The position numbers were made by a program, and so were the translations under genes. A stretch of DNA of 29,930 nt. Source: Taibaiella sp. Its GTDB lineage: Bacteria; Bacteroidota; Bacteroidia; Chitinophagales; Chitinophagaceae. The stretch is taken from positions 1 through 29,930 of the forward strand of contig JAHHDV010000010.1 of NCBI GenBank assembly GCA_019739295.1, read 5' to 3'. Position 1 is the stretch's first letter. Each line of letters opens with the position of its first letter. The notes under the pieces are model-generated. The model saw only the letters and a list, made by a program, of their open reading frames with translations. It made no database searches and had not been told where the DNA came from. This document shows positions 8,053-16,747 of this stretch, piece after piece.

Positions 8053-8075
8053 CGATACCCAAATTTTATAGAGAT

Positions 8076-9281
8076 CTATCGTCCGAATGCAAACCATCTG
8101 GACAATGGATGCTGTTTTCCTCTGAGCCAGCAGGAGACCATTTCCATGCCGGTCACGGAGAACGTAATGCCGTTACCTCCAAAACCGAGTACAAAATAAC
8201 TATGCTCAAAATCCTGATGTGTACCGATATAAGGCAATCCGTCTTTCGTCTCTCCGAATGTCCCTGCCCAGGCAAAGTCTATATGAAAATTATCCTCCGG
8301 CTTTACTTTGTGAAATGAACGCAGCAGCTGCTCTGTTTTCTGAGCAATGAGCATATCCCGCTTTCCCGGATTGCGAAACTCTTCATCGCCACCACCGATG
8401 AGAAACCTGTGATCGTCCGTAGTCCGCATATAGATATAAGGATCACCAGTGTTCCATATCAGTAAGTCTCTGTACCGCATACATAACTCAGGGTTTATTT
8501 CAGATACCATTGCATAGGTACTGATCAGCTTTACGAATGTCTCTCTGATCATGGAGGCGCTTTCATATCCTACGCAGTAGATGATCTTTTTTGTTTTGAT
8601 CTTTGCTCCGCCCTGAACCGTCACAATTGCGGTCCTGGCTGTGTAATCCACCGTTGCGAGCGACGTTTTATCATAAATGCGCAGACCTTTTTTTTCATTG
8701 TATCCCAGTAATTCATGTACCAGCAGGAATGCATCCACGCTGGCACCCTGACGGGACAGGATTCCTCCCTGTGTATTGTAAATATCATAGCGCCGGAGTA
8801 TATCATCGGCTTCCAGCCATGATACCTTAAATCCGGCTTTCTTTCTGGCGTCAAATTCTTTTTGCAGCCAGCTTACATCCTTCTTGAACCGGGCAAAATA
8901 CAGCGAATCTTTTTTCCTGAATCCTGCTCCGGACTTTATCCTTGTACAAATCTCCTGCAGCCTGTCTATGGCATCTGAACAAGCGCGGTAACTGGCTATT
9001 GCCCCTTCTTCTCCTATCATTTCCACAAGTTCGTACAGCGGCGTATCGATCTCGTATTGCAGCATGGAAGTGGTAGCCGAAGAGCTGCCGTTGGCTATTT
9101 CTCTTTTATCGATGATCACGGTATCATATCCGTCTTGGACACACTGGTGCGCGATCAGGCTGCCCGTGATGCCACTGCCTACTACCAGTACATCACAATG
9201 GATATCTTCGTGCAACGAAGGGTAAGAACTGACCAGCCCGTTCTTGATTAACCAGAAGGGCTCATTCGATTTTAGGTCCAT
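8076..9281 (-). CDS. FAD-dependent oxidoreductase (DAO / glycine oxidase-like family)
   Basis: The product is 401 residues from the ATG at 9281; the frame is open for 24 more residues upstream but a promoter-like box sits there. Residues 29-60 form a Rossmann FAD-binding motif: CDVLVVGSGITGSLIA with glycines 35, 37 and 40, ending in the acidic residue of IIDKR. SSSATTSMLQYEID follows, as in the DAO family. The C-terminal FAD-contact region reads WAGTFGETKDGLPYIG, then FVLGFGGNGITFSV. This matches single-domain amine or amino-acid oxidases of the DAO fold (Bacteroidota homologues are usually annotated simply as FAD-binding oxidoreductases). The substrate cannot be told from the sequence. It has no operon partner: it converges with the XRE gene and diverges from tamB. 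Confidence 0.85.
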   Translation of the reverse strand: MDLKSNEPFWLIKNGLVSSYPSLHEDIHCDVLVVGSGITGSLIAHQCVQDGYDTVIIDKREIANGSSSATTSMLQYEIDTPLYELVEMIGEEGAIASYRACSDAIDRLQEICTRIKSGAGFRKKDSLYFARFKKDVSWLQKEFDARKKAGFKVSWLEADDILRRYDIYNTQGGILSRQGASVDAFLLVHELLGYNEKKGLRIYDKTSLATVDYTARTAIVTVQGGAKIKTKKIIYCVGYESASMIRETFVKLISTYAMVSEINPELCMRYRDLLIWNTGDPYIYMRTTDDHRFLIGGGDEEFRNPGKRDMLIAQKTEQLLRSFHKVKPEDNFHIDFAWAGTFGETKDGLPYIGTHQDFEHSYFVLGFGGNGITFSVTGMEMVSCWLRGKQHPLSRWFAFGR

Positions 9282-9301
9282 ATCGTATTGTATTGCCTTT
9301 T

Positions 9302-9309
9302 CAAAGATA
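9302..9309 (-). promoter_or_regulatory. Bacteroidota -7 box upstream of the FAD oxidoreductase
   Basis: The minus-strand sequence TATCTTTG is an exact TAnnTTTG match, 20 bases before the ATG at 9281. A TTTG lies 14 bases further upstream, somewhat closer than the usual -33 spacing. Its position makes the longer upstream start at 9353 unlikely. Confidence 0.45.
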
Positions 9310-9613
9310 ACAGAATACACGATCAAAAAAAAGATCTTGCAGACCAGGACCATGTACAGGGGACCTGTGTGTCCTTATCACCCGCACCTTGCCAGTCCGC
9401 GCAAGCGCAGCCGGCCCTGCTTGTAACAGGACGCATATCCAATTCTGGTCCCGGCCCTGCCAGATCCACAATTTCTAAAATAGTAAACGTGTCAAATTAA
9501 CCGGGCAATGCCGGCTCATAAATAATACGAGGATAAACACCTCTTAAAATATTATCTTAAATCCTTTATTATACTCATTTCCTGACAGATATTTGCAGTA
9601 TCTTACAGCATTC
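9310..9613. other. Intergenic region between FAD oxidoreductase and tamB with a GC-rich island
   Basis: No gene is recognisable here. Positions 9361-9470 are about 62% G+C (68 of 110 by my count) and sharply richer than the AT-rich flanks. This island holds CCGGCCCTGC twice (9411-9420 and 9451-9460) and short inverted repeats such as ACAGG/CCTGT near 9356 and GCGC-AA-GCGC near 9399. It could be a structured RNA, a regulatory leader or a remnant. Just before tamB, GATATTTG (9588-9595) is one base off the TAnnTTTG promoter box and may drive tamB. Confidence 0.5.
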
Positions 9614-12600
9614 ATGAAAAAATTTCTAAAGATCACAGGTTGGGTACTACTGAGCATCATATTGCTTGTGATCGGTATGGCTATATTTCTTCAGACACCT
9701 CCCGGCAAAAGGATGGTGACCCGGATCGCTGTAGATTATCTTGAGAAAAAGTTCCAGACCGAAGTTGTCATCGGCTCGATTAACTATAAGATCCCATCTA
9801 TGGTCGGCTTGGAAAAAGTAATCTTCCTGGATAAAAATTCAGACACGCTTCTGAGCATGAATCATCTTGAAGTAGATATCCAGATGCTCGCGCTTCTGAA
9901 AAATAAACTGAAAATAAGAAAGTTGGAACTGGACGGCTTGTACGCTAAGATGCAACGAAACAGGAATGATACTACATTTAATTACCAATTTATCATAGAT
10001 GCTTTTGCATCTGCTCATGTAGATACGCTTTCCAAAGAAGAAGACACCAGTGCATCTTCGATGCTCTATGATATAGATAAGGTTTTACTCAAGGACATCA
10101 CATTTATATTCGATGATGAAGCGGGGGGAACCTATTTTGATATCGTACTGGATTCATTACTTCTCAGACCAAAGGAAATAGACCCGGCCCAAATGGTATA
10201 TCGTGTCGAGGACCTGACCATCTACAAAGCACAATCAGTATTCAGATCATTCCCGGCTGTCCTGATTTCACCTCCGGACACCAGTACCGAAGCTTCGCCT
10301 TTGGTATTGGAAGCAGACAAGCTTAACCTGATTCAGTCATCTTATACCATGCTGACAGAACCGGATTCTTTTTACCTGGACGTAAACGTAGGTAAGCTGG
10401 AAGCCAGGTTAGACCTATTCGATCTGATCCGCGAATCAATTAAGCTGGACGGTTTGAACCTGGTGAATACCCGGGCTGTCATCACCATGGGCAAGCCCAC
10501 AGGTCCTATACCTCCTGCTCTGCCGGACGCGGAGGGGGAGGACACTACCGGGGGCTGGTATATAACAGGGAATAAAATCAATCTTGCTGATATTTATTTC
10601 AGGATGGATGATAATAGCACCGCAAGACAAAGAGCCGGTATAGATTATGCCCACCTGGAATTATCCAGGCTTTCCATGATAGTGGATGATTTGTTGTACT
10701 CCCCCGATACGATATCAGGGGACCTGACGCACCTGGCGCTGGAAGAACAAAGCGGGCTGGAGCTCAGGGAACTCAGGACAAAATTCACCTATCACGATAG
10801 AGGTGCATTGCTTGATGAGCTGTATGTCCTGACCCCCAATACTTTGATCCAGGACCGGATAGAGGTCAAATACCCTTCACTGGATGCCATATCCAAGGAC
10901 ATCGGCTCTATATTTGTAGATGTCAATCTGGCGCAAAGCAAGGCAGCCATTAACGACATTCTCATCTTCACTCCTCCCGACAGTCGTTCATCACTGCTGC
11001 CCTACCAGGGACAGCATATATCCATCGCAGGAAACATCAGGGGATACCTGAATGACCTGTCACTCAACAGGATCAATATCTCCGGCCTGAACAATACCGC
11101 ATTGGCACTCACCGGGAAAATACAAGGCTTGCCCGATCCGGATAAGCTGTATTATGACCTGGATATTGAGAATATTAATTCTACTTTCCATGATATAAGA
11201 CCGTTTGTACCTGAAGGGGTATCGGGAAGCATCCATATTCCTGACCGGTTCGCTGTAAAAGGAAAAATCAAAGGTTCTGCCACCAGGTACCAGCCCGATA
11301 TTTACATCACGACTTCCGAAGGTAATGTCCGGCTTCAGGGCCTGGTAGATATCTCCATGTCAGGCAGGGAACAATATAACCTTGATTTTGCAGCAGAACA
11401 GCTGAACTTAGGAAAGATCCTCAGGCAGGATACACTCCTAGGGATGGTCACCATGTCCGGCACTGCTACTGGTGCAGGATTCGATCCTGAGACCCTGGAT
11501 GCTTCTGTACAGGGGGACGTCCAAAGGTTCGATTTCCAGGGATATGCCTACAGGGATGTATTGCTTGATGCCCGGATGAAAAATCAGTTTGCACACCTGG
11601 AACTTCACTCCGGGGACCCTAACGCAAGCCTGGATCTCGTCGCTGATGTGGATCTGACCAAAGAGCACCCTGCAGTGGTATCCAATGCGGTGATCAGAAA
11701 TGTAGACCTGCAGGCTCTGGGCTTCACGGGTGAGCAGCTGGTACTGGGAGGCACCATGGACATCAACTTCTCAGATCTGAATCCTGACCGGCCGGCAGGA
11801 TACATGAGCTGGAAGGATCCTATATTAAACTACAACGGAAGTATCTTTGATGTGGACAGCATTTACGTGAGTTCGCAGCCATCTGAGGATAGCGGCCAGA
11901 ACATCATCGCATATATTCCTGACTTGATCAACCTTTCGCTTACCGGCAATATACCATTGACCCAGATTGGCAATGCGGCACTGGTTCATATCAATGAATA
12001 TTTCACCTTAGGAGATACGCTCAGCTCAGCGTTGAATAATTATGATATGCACCTGAGCTTAGGTATCAATTATCATCCAACCATCCAGACATTTGTCCCG
12101 GACCTCAAACCATTTGATACTATTGGACTGGACGTAATGATGTCGCCGGCCAACTTTGCTGTAAACGCATTTGCCCCGAAAATAGTATATGGAGCGCACC
12201 ATATCGACAACCTGGTCTTCAAAGCAGATGATTCCAATTCTTCTGCACTGGAATATGCATTGACCCTGGATAAATACGGGCAGGAAGGTGGTATGCAGAT
12301 ATACCAACCGGAACTGAAAGGCTACCTCAGCAATGATACGCTGTTATCACTCATCAGCATCAAAGACGCTGCAGGAACTGAAAATTATGCTTTAGGGCTG
12401 AAAGCGCATACACTTGAAGATATCTATTATGCCACGCTGCTCCCTAATCTCAAGCTTAATTACGAATTGTGGGATATCAGTCAAAATGAACTGGCTTACT
12501 ACAGTGATTCCGGATTCTATATCAACAACCTGAACATCAGCAAGGGTTCCGAATCCATTGTCATCCGTTCCGTGACCCCATCTGCCTTCGGAAGCCCCTT

Positions 12601-13876
12601 AAAGATAGACATCCGTAACTTTGAATTGGCGAACATTTCGAAAATCCTGGATCCCGATACGCTTCTTGCCGAGGGTCAGCTGAATGCAGCTGTGGATCTG
12701 GATATGAGCGATACTTTTCCTCTTTTCAAAGGGAACTTGGGTATCGACCGTCTTTCCATCTATGAGACCCAGATCGGGAAGCTGGCTGCCCGGGTCAGCA
12801 ACCAGGATGCCAATACTTATGCACTGGATGCGACGATCACCGAATTGGATAATGACATCCACCTTTCCGGTTTATATCATTTGGAACCGCTGGATGGCAA
12901 TAACCTGGATATGAATCTGGATCTGGGGACTTTGAGCTTAAAAAGATTTGAAGGGCTGGCATTCGGGAGCATTAAAGAAAGTGATGGCTATATCAAGGGG
13001 GATCTGAAAATAACAGGCCTTACCTCTGCTCCTAAGATCAATGGAAGTCTCATCACTCAGGATCTCCAGACGAAGCTGTCGATGTTCAACGCGCTGTACA
13101 AAATGCCGTCAGAACGCATCTTATTTGAAAACGGGCTGATTACTTTTGATAACTTCAGGATAATTGATTCTTTTGGCAAGACTGCTACCATCACCGGCAA
13201 TGCCAGCACCAAGGATTACACTGAATTTGACCTTAACCTCCGGTTCAATGCCGATGAATGGATGGCGGCCAATTCCACCAAAACAGATTATGAGAACTTC
13301 TACGGCAGATTGATCTTGAGCAGCGACCTGAATATAGGTGGTGTCGCTACAGCCCCCGTCATAGACGGAAATATCAAACTCCATGACAGCACCGATTTCA
13401 CTTATGCCAATATCGATGAAGGTCCGGGATTAAGCGTGCACGACGGCATCGTCAAGTTCGTAGACAATGTAGATCAATATGAATTTAAAGATGACTCCCT
13501 TTCTGCGCAGGATATAGAGAACCAGATGACAATGAACATCAATGTAGAGACCGAAAAGTATGCAAGGTTCAATGTACTCGTCGATCCATTGACCGGGGAT
13601 AATGCATCGGTATTCGGTACGGCATTCCTGAATGCATCGATGCTTCCCGGGGGCAGCTTCTCACTCACTGGAACTTATCAGATACAGGGCGGATATTATG
13701 AACTGTTTATCGAACTGATCAAGAAACAATTCAAGATCAGGGAAGGAAGTACCATCCAGCTGGCAGGAGACCCGATGGAAGCGGTCATTAACCTGGAAGC
13801 CGTGTATGATGCCAATATCGCACCTTATGACCTGATGGAAAAAAACCGCTTCCCAAGAGGACCTGGTTTATTATAA
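9614..13876 (+). CDS. tamB: TamB-like translocation and assembly protein, main part (frameshifted)
   Basis: This frame encodes the first 1,420 residues of a TamB/DUF490-type protein. An uncleaved N-terminal membrane helix (about 5-27, ITGWVLLSIILLVIGMAIFL) anchors it in the inner membrane. A very long repetitive beta region follows (for example GNIRGYLNDLSLNRINISGL), which in known TamB structures forms a groove that carries lipids or helps outer-membrane protein assembly across the periplasm. The TamB domain near the end reads FSLTGTYQIQGGYYELFIEL and LEAVYDANIAPYDL. The raw frame stops at 13876 after an A7 run at 13839-13845. Deleting one A continues the family sequence through QEDLVYYKQRLPFEIILKI. 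A second A7 (13963-13969) must also lose one base to join the part ending at 14679; the repaired protein is 1,687 residues. The ATG at 9614 is preferred to a TTG at 9593. Confidence 0.9.
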   Translation: MKKFLKITGWVLLSIILLVIGMAIFLQTPPGKRMVTRIAVDYLEKKFQTEVVIGSINYKIPSMVGLEKVIFLDKNSDTLLSMNHLEVDIQMLALLKNKLKIRKLELDGLYAKMQRNRNDTTFNYQFIIDAFASAHVDTLSKEEDTSASSMLYDIDKVLLKDITFIFDDEAGGTYFDIVLDSLLLRPKEIDPAQMVYRVEDLTIYKAQSVFRSFPAVLISPPDTSTEASPLVLEADKLNLIQSSYTMLTEPDSFYLDVNVGKLEARLDLFDLIRESIKLDGLNLVNTRAVITMGKPTGPIPPALPDAEGEDTTGGWYITGNKINLADIYFRMDDNSTARQRAGIDYAHLELSRLSMIVDDLLYSPDTISGDLTHLALEEQSGLELRELRTKFTYHDRGALLDELYVLTPNTLIQDRIEVKYPSLDAISKDIGSIFVDVNLAQSKAAINDILIFTPPDSRSSLLPYQGQHISIAGNIRGYLNDLSLNRINISGLNNTALALTGKIQGLPDPDKLYYDLDIENINSTFHDIRPFVPEGVSGSIHIPDRFAVKGKIKGSATRYQPDIYITTSEGNVRLQGLVDISMSGREQYNLDFAAEQLNLGKILRQDTLLGMVTMSGTATGAGFDPETLDASVQGDVQRFDFQGYAYRDVLLDARMKNQFAHLELHSGDPNASLDLVADVDLTKEHPAVVSNAVIRNVDLQALGFTGEQLVLGGTMDINFSDLNPDRPAGYMSWKDPILNYNGSIFDVDSIYVSSQPSEDSGQNIIAYIPDLINLSLTGNIPLTQIGNAALVHINEYFTLGDTLSSALNNYDMHLSLGINYHPTIQTFVPDLKPFDTIGLDVMMSPANFAVNAFAPKIVYGAHHIDNLVFKADDSNSSALEYALTLDKYGQEGGMQIYQPELKGYLSNDTLLSLISIKDAAGTENYALGLKAHTLEDIYYATLLPNLKLNYELWDISQNELAYYSDSGFYINNLNISKGSESIVIRSVTPSAFGSPLKIDIRNFELANISKILDPDTLLAEGQLNAAVDLDMSDTFPLFKGNLGIDRLSIYETQIGKLAARVSNQDANTYALDATITELDNDIHLSGLYHLEPLDGNNLDMNLDLGTLSLKRFEGLAFGSIKESDGYIKGDLKITGLTSAPKINGSLITQDLQTKLSMFNALYKMPSERILFENGLITFDNFRIIDSFGKTATITGNASTKDYTEFDLNLRFNADEWMAANSTKTDYENFYGRLILSSDLNIGGVATAPVIDGNIKLHDSTDFTYANIDEGPGLSVHDGIVKFVDNVDQYEFKDDSLSAQDIENQMTMNINVETEKYARFNVLVDPLTGDNASVFGTAFLNASMLPGGSFSLTGTYQIQGGYYELFIELIKKQFKIREGSTIQLAGDPMEAVINLEAVYDANIAPYDLMEKNRFPRGPGLL

Positions 13877-13974
13877 ACAAAGGCTTCCTTTTGAGATCAT
13901 CCTGAAGATTACAGGCAAACCGTTGCAACCTATCATTGCATTCGATATCGTACTGCCTGAAGAAAAAAACCAAT

Positions 13975-14679
13975 ATGATCGATGATCAGATCGCCAATAA
14001 TATCCAGAGTAAACTCAGAACACTGCAGAATGATGTGGCTGAAATGAACAAGCAGGTTTTTGGCGTTCTGGTATTTGGCAGGTTTATCTCTGAAGATCCG
14101 ATCAACTCCGGCAATTCTACTTCTATGGAATACTATGCCCGTCAGAGTGCCAGCAGATTCCTTTCCCAACAATTGAATAATCTTGCTTCCCGGTATGTCA
14201 ACGGGCTGGAATTATCCCTGGATGTACAATCCCAGGAGGATTATACGACAGGACAGAAAGAAAACAGGACATCTGTCAACCTGCAGGCGAGTAAGAAATT
14301 CTTCAATGATCGCCTGACCATCAATGTAGGTAATGACTTCCAGGTAGAAGGCAAGCAGCTCCCGGGCAGGGACAACTCAGTGATCCCGGGTAATATTTCG
14401 TTGGACTACAAACTCACCAAAGATGGTAAATACAGTGTGCGCGGATATCGGAAAAACGAGGTTCAGAATGTCATCGATGGGTATGTTATCGAAACGGGAA
14501 CAGCCTTACGCCTGAACTATGAGTACAATAGATTCCGCCAGTTATTCCGAAGCAGGGAACAGCTGCGTGAGGCCAGAAGAAGAAAACGGGAACAGGAGCA
14601 AAAAGAAGAACAACAACAGGAACAAGAGTCATCAACATCCAAAGCCTCTATCCTCACAAAAGAAGAAGATGAAGGTTAG
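13975..14679 (+). CDS. tamB: TamB C-terminal fragment (same gene, after two frameshifts)
   Basis: This frame holds the C-terminal end of the preceding TamB protein. It includes LRTLQNDVAEMNKQVFGVLV and FGRFI, then a barrel-like stretch with YYARQSASRFLSQQLNNLA, the conserved close of the Bacteroidota TamB domain. The last 40 or so residues are a charged Arg/Glu/Gln-rich tail. Positions 13877-13974 belong to the same protein in a third frame (TGKPLQPIIAFDIVLPEEK). The second break is at A7 13963-13969; removing one base gives LPEEKTNMIDDQIANNIQSK. The apparent ATG at 13975 is therefore probably not a true start. If the breaks are real, the protein lacks its outer-membrane-facing end and would likely be non-functional. 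Confidence 0.8.
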   Translation: MIDDQIANNIQSKLRTLQNDVAEMNKQVFGVLVFGRFISEDPINSGNSTSMEYYARQSASRFLSQQLNNLASRYVNGLELSLDVQSQEDYTTGQKENRTSVNLQASKKFFNDRLTINVGNDFQVEGKQLPGRDNSVIPGNISLDYKLTKDGKYSVRGYRKNEVQNVIDGYVIETGTALRLNYEYNRFRQLFRSREQLREARRRKREQEQKEEQQQEQESSTSKASILTKEEDEG

Positions 14680-14880
14680 CAGCCGGCTTCTTTTCTTTCA
14701 GGAGATAGATGACAGCTTCGTGAATGGATCTGATGAATCAGAAGCTGACGGGAGATCCTGTCTTTTATATTCACCCCGATTCAGGTATTTCCTTATACAG
14801 CTAAGGTACCGGAATGAACTTTCCTGTAAGGATGATGCATGAAGATGAAGCCCCGGTTTGATTGATCTGTATTCAGAATA

Positions 14881-15327
14881 ATGATGAAGCCAAAAACCAA
14901 CACAGCCCTAATCCTGATGAAGCTATTGGAAGCATTGTGTTTACTCAGCTCTGTTATCCTATGCTTTTTTCCTACAATCATGCACCTGGCCATATGCATA
15001 GATATCTTTAATCTCAATTTATTCAAATCAGAAAAGAACAGCTGGCAAATCCTGTTCATCGGCATAGTCAGTATGATCAGCTATGGTTCTCAGGTCATCA
15101 GATTGTTCCAGATTTTACGCAACAAGACCAGCCTTCCGATCACCATAGGGATCATCATAGCCTGGCTGTTTTATTTCACGATTCTGGTCTACAGCCTGTT
15201 CGAATATTCATTAAAAGTCACGGTCGTAGAATTAATGGCATACATTATCCCTGTGCTTGCAACCAGCATCAGCTTAAGCACAATATATGCCCGGCGCAAA
15301 AGACAGGCATCAGCCAGAAGCAATTAA
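14881..15327 (+). CDS. Small integral membrane protein, unknown function
   Basis: I do not recognise this 148-residue protein. It has four hydrophobic helices: about residues 9-31 (ALILMKLLEALCLLSSVIL), 56-76 (WQILFIGIVSMISYGSQVIR), 86-109 (PITIGIIIAWLFYFTILVYS) and 115-136 (VTVVELMAYIIPVLATSISL). The tail is basic (YARRKRQASARSN), which suggests a cytoplasmic C-terminus. It begins with two consecutive ATG codons (14881 and 14884). It stands alone on the plus strand, 201 bases after tamB and converging with the skp genes. The four-helix layout and absence of polar motifs give no functional clue. That it is a real gene is supported by its length and its coherent membrane topology. Confidence 0.6.
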   Translation: MMKPKTNTALILMKLLEALCLLSSVILCFFPTIMHLAICIDIFNLNLFKSEKNSWQILFIGIVSMISYGSQVIRLFQILRNKTSLPITIGIIIAWLFYFTILVYSLFEYSLKVTVVELMAYIIPVLATSISLSTIYARRKRQASARSN

Positions 15328-15486
15328 TACAGGTCATCATTGGCTTTCCTACAGATGCATGCTGTATTGCACAATCAGCGTCCAGTATCAGCCTCATACC
15401 TATTGGACCATAAATGAGCATAAAGAGGTGTCTGCCCTACCAAAACAAGATCCAAACGGCAGCCGTTATATACTAATATTTCATAG

Positions 15487-15518
15487 AAAAAGCCAATAGA
15501 CAGGAAATCTATTGGCTT
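15487..15518 (-). terminator. Rho-independent terminator of the uppS-bamA-skp unit
   Basis: A perfect 11-bp stem (AAGCCAATAGA at 15490-15500, TCTATTGGCTT at 15508-15518) has a 7-base loop. On the minus strand the stem runs into five T. It lies 26 bases past the stop of the last skp gene. On the plus strand no T run follows, so it serves the skp side best although it also separates the convergent membrane-protein gene. Confidence 0.85.
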
Positions 15519-15543
15519 GGAATGTGAAAACTGATTTTCAAGA

Positions 15544-16038
15544 TTATTTAATTCCCAATTCCGCTTTAATCAGATTTGAGACGTCATTCGCATCTTTGGC
15601 GTAATGAATCGAAGTTTTTTCCAGGATATAATCATATCCGTTCTTAGTAGCGACATTATTGACAGCTGTTCTTAACTTCTCGAAGATCGGCTTTAATAAT
15701 TCCTGCTCTTTCGCCCCCAGTTCCTGCTCTGCTTTCTGCGCCTTTTCCTGGAGCCTCATATATTGCTCATTCAGTTCTTTTTCCGTTACTTCTTTCATAG
15801 TCTGTGTCATCTTGGGAGCTTCAGCCTGAAACTTTTGCCCTTTTGTCTCTAACTCTTTCTGCATCTCTTCCAAAGTTTTCTGCAGTGCTTCTGAATGTTC
15901 CTTTAATTTGCCTTCCGCCGCCTTATATTCGGGCATTAGGGAGATTAATTCTGATTGGCTGAAATGACCGATTTTCTGGGCCTGAGCTGCTACCGTCATC
16001 ATAATAGCTGCAGCGAGCAATACGAATACTTTTTTCAT
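15544..16038 (-). CDS. OmpH/Skp family periplasmic chaperone, second copy
   Basis: The product is 164 residues. Residues 1-20 are a signal peptide (KVFVLLAAAIMMTVAAQAQ). The mature part starts KIGHFSQSELISLMPEY, the usual OmpH opening, where strand one is followed by a helix after a Pro. A long charged coiled coil spans about residues 38-115. The C-terminal strands hold NGYDYILEKTSIHYA, the conserved close of the family. Skp trimers hold unfolded outer-membrane proteins in the periplasm on their way to BamA. This gene follows another skp paralogue by 68 bases and is probably the last gene of the unit. A one-mismatch -7 box (TAATTTCG, 16079-16086 minus) could give it an extra promoter. Confidence 0.92.
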   Translation of the reverse strand: MKKVFVLLAAAIMMTVAAQAQKIGHFSQSELISLMPEYKAAEGKLKEHSEALQKTLEEMQKELETKGQKFQAEAPKMTQTMKEVTEKELNEQYMRLQEKAQKAEQELGAKEQELLKPIFEKLRTAVNNVATKNGYDYILEKTSIHYAKDANDVSNLIKAELGIK

Positions 16039-16106
16039 GTTTTTTATTGAATAGTTGTAATTTTTAGCTTTAAGGTTGCGAAATTAGTAATAATAACACT
16101 TCCTCC

Positions 16107-16619
16107 CTATTTTTTATTGATTAATTTAAGGATCTCATCACTTTTATCCAAAGCAGGATCTGCATAAAAAATGGTGATCCCGCCGGCTTTATCGTATACC
16201 ATATCATATGATCTCTGGGTGGCAAACTGCTGGACAGCATTGTATACTTTATCCTGAACGGGCTTGATCAATGTCTGTCTTTTTTTGAACAATTCCCCTT
16301 CATATCCGAAATACTTCTTCTGTAAATCTTTTGCCTCCTTCTCTTTAGCCACGATTTCTTCTTCTTTTTTCTGACGGGCCTGCTCAGAAAGCAAAGGACG
16401 CTCTGCCTGGTAGCTGCGATACATCTGATCTACCTGCTCCATTCTCTCAGCTACTTCTTTCTCCCAGGTTTCAGAGATTTCATCCAGCTGTTTTTGGGCG
16501 CTGGTATACTCGGGCAGCTTTTCAAGGATATATTTGGAATCGATAACACAGTATTTCTGTGCCTGCGCCCCGAAAGCAAAAAATAAAATACCGAATAAGG
16601 TGATGATAATTTTTTTCAT
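16107..16619 (-). CDS. OmpH/Skp family periplasmic chaperone, first copy
   Basis: The product is 170 residues. A signal peptide covers about 1-20 (IIITLFGILFFAFGAQAQ). The mature start is KYCVIDSKYILEKLPEY, the standard OmpH motif. A coiled coil spans about 40-120 (TWEKEVAERMEQVDQMYRSY onward), and the end reads FATQRSYDMVYDKAGGITIF. It lies between bamA and a second skp gene on the same strand. Paired skp genes behind bamA are the rule in Bacteroidota; the two copies here differ clearly in sequence and may prefer different clients, which is inference. A strong -7 box sits 72 bases before its start in the gap after bamA, so the skp pair can probably be transcribed independently of bamA. Confidence 0.92.
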   Translation of the reverse strand: MKKIIITLFGILFFAFGAQAQKYCVIDSKYILEKLPEYTSAQKQLDEISETWEKEVAERMEQVDQMYRSYQAERPLLSEQARQKKEEEIVAKEKEAKDLQKKYFGYEGELFKKRQTLIKPVQDKVYNAVQQFATQRSYDMVYDKAGGITIFYADPALDKSDEILKLINKK

Positions 16620-16690
16620 GGTCTAAAGTTTTATGATAAAATGACCAATGCTTGTTTTTAAAAACATTGATTGTGAACACTATAGATTGT

Positions 16691-16698
16691 CAAAGATA
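16691..16698 (-). promoter_or_regulatory. Bacteroidota -7 box upstream of the skp pair
   Basis: The minus-strand TATCTTTG is an exact TAnnTTTG match in the 128-base space between bamA and the first skp gene. It predicts a leader of roughly 60-65 bases. No clean -33 TTTG is visible at the usual distance. An ATAGTTT/AAACTAT inverted repeat (16702-16716) sits just upstream of it. Confidence 0.45.
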
Positions 16699-16747
16699 TC
16701 AATAGTTTAAAACTATAAATGTGAAATTTGATTTAAGAAGACCCCTG

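Noticed and set aside
14519..14842. 107-codon frame overlapping the tamB 3' end
   Set aside because: The overlap is with the Arg/Glu/Gln-rich tail of TamB in another frame, and the part after 14680 has no recognisable protein content.
15287..15499. 70-codon plus-strand frame overlapping the end of the membrane-protein gene
   Set aside because: It begins inside the coding end of the four-helix protein and runs into the skp terminator stem; it looks like chance.
16702..16716. ATAGTTT/AAACTAT inverted repeat downstream of bamA
   Set aside because: AT-only 7-bp stem with one-base centre and no T run; too weak to call a terminator or operator by itself.
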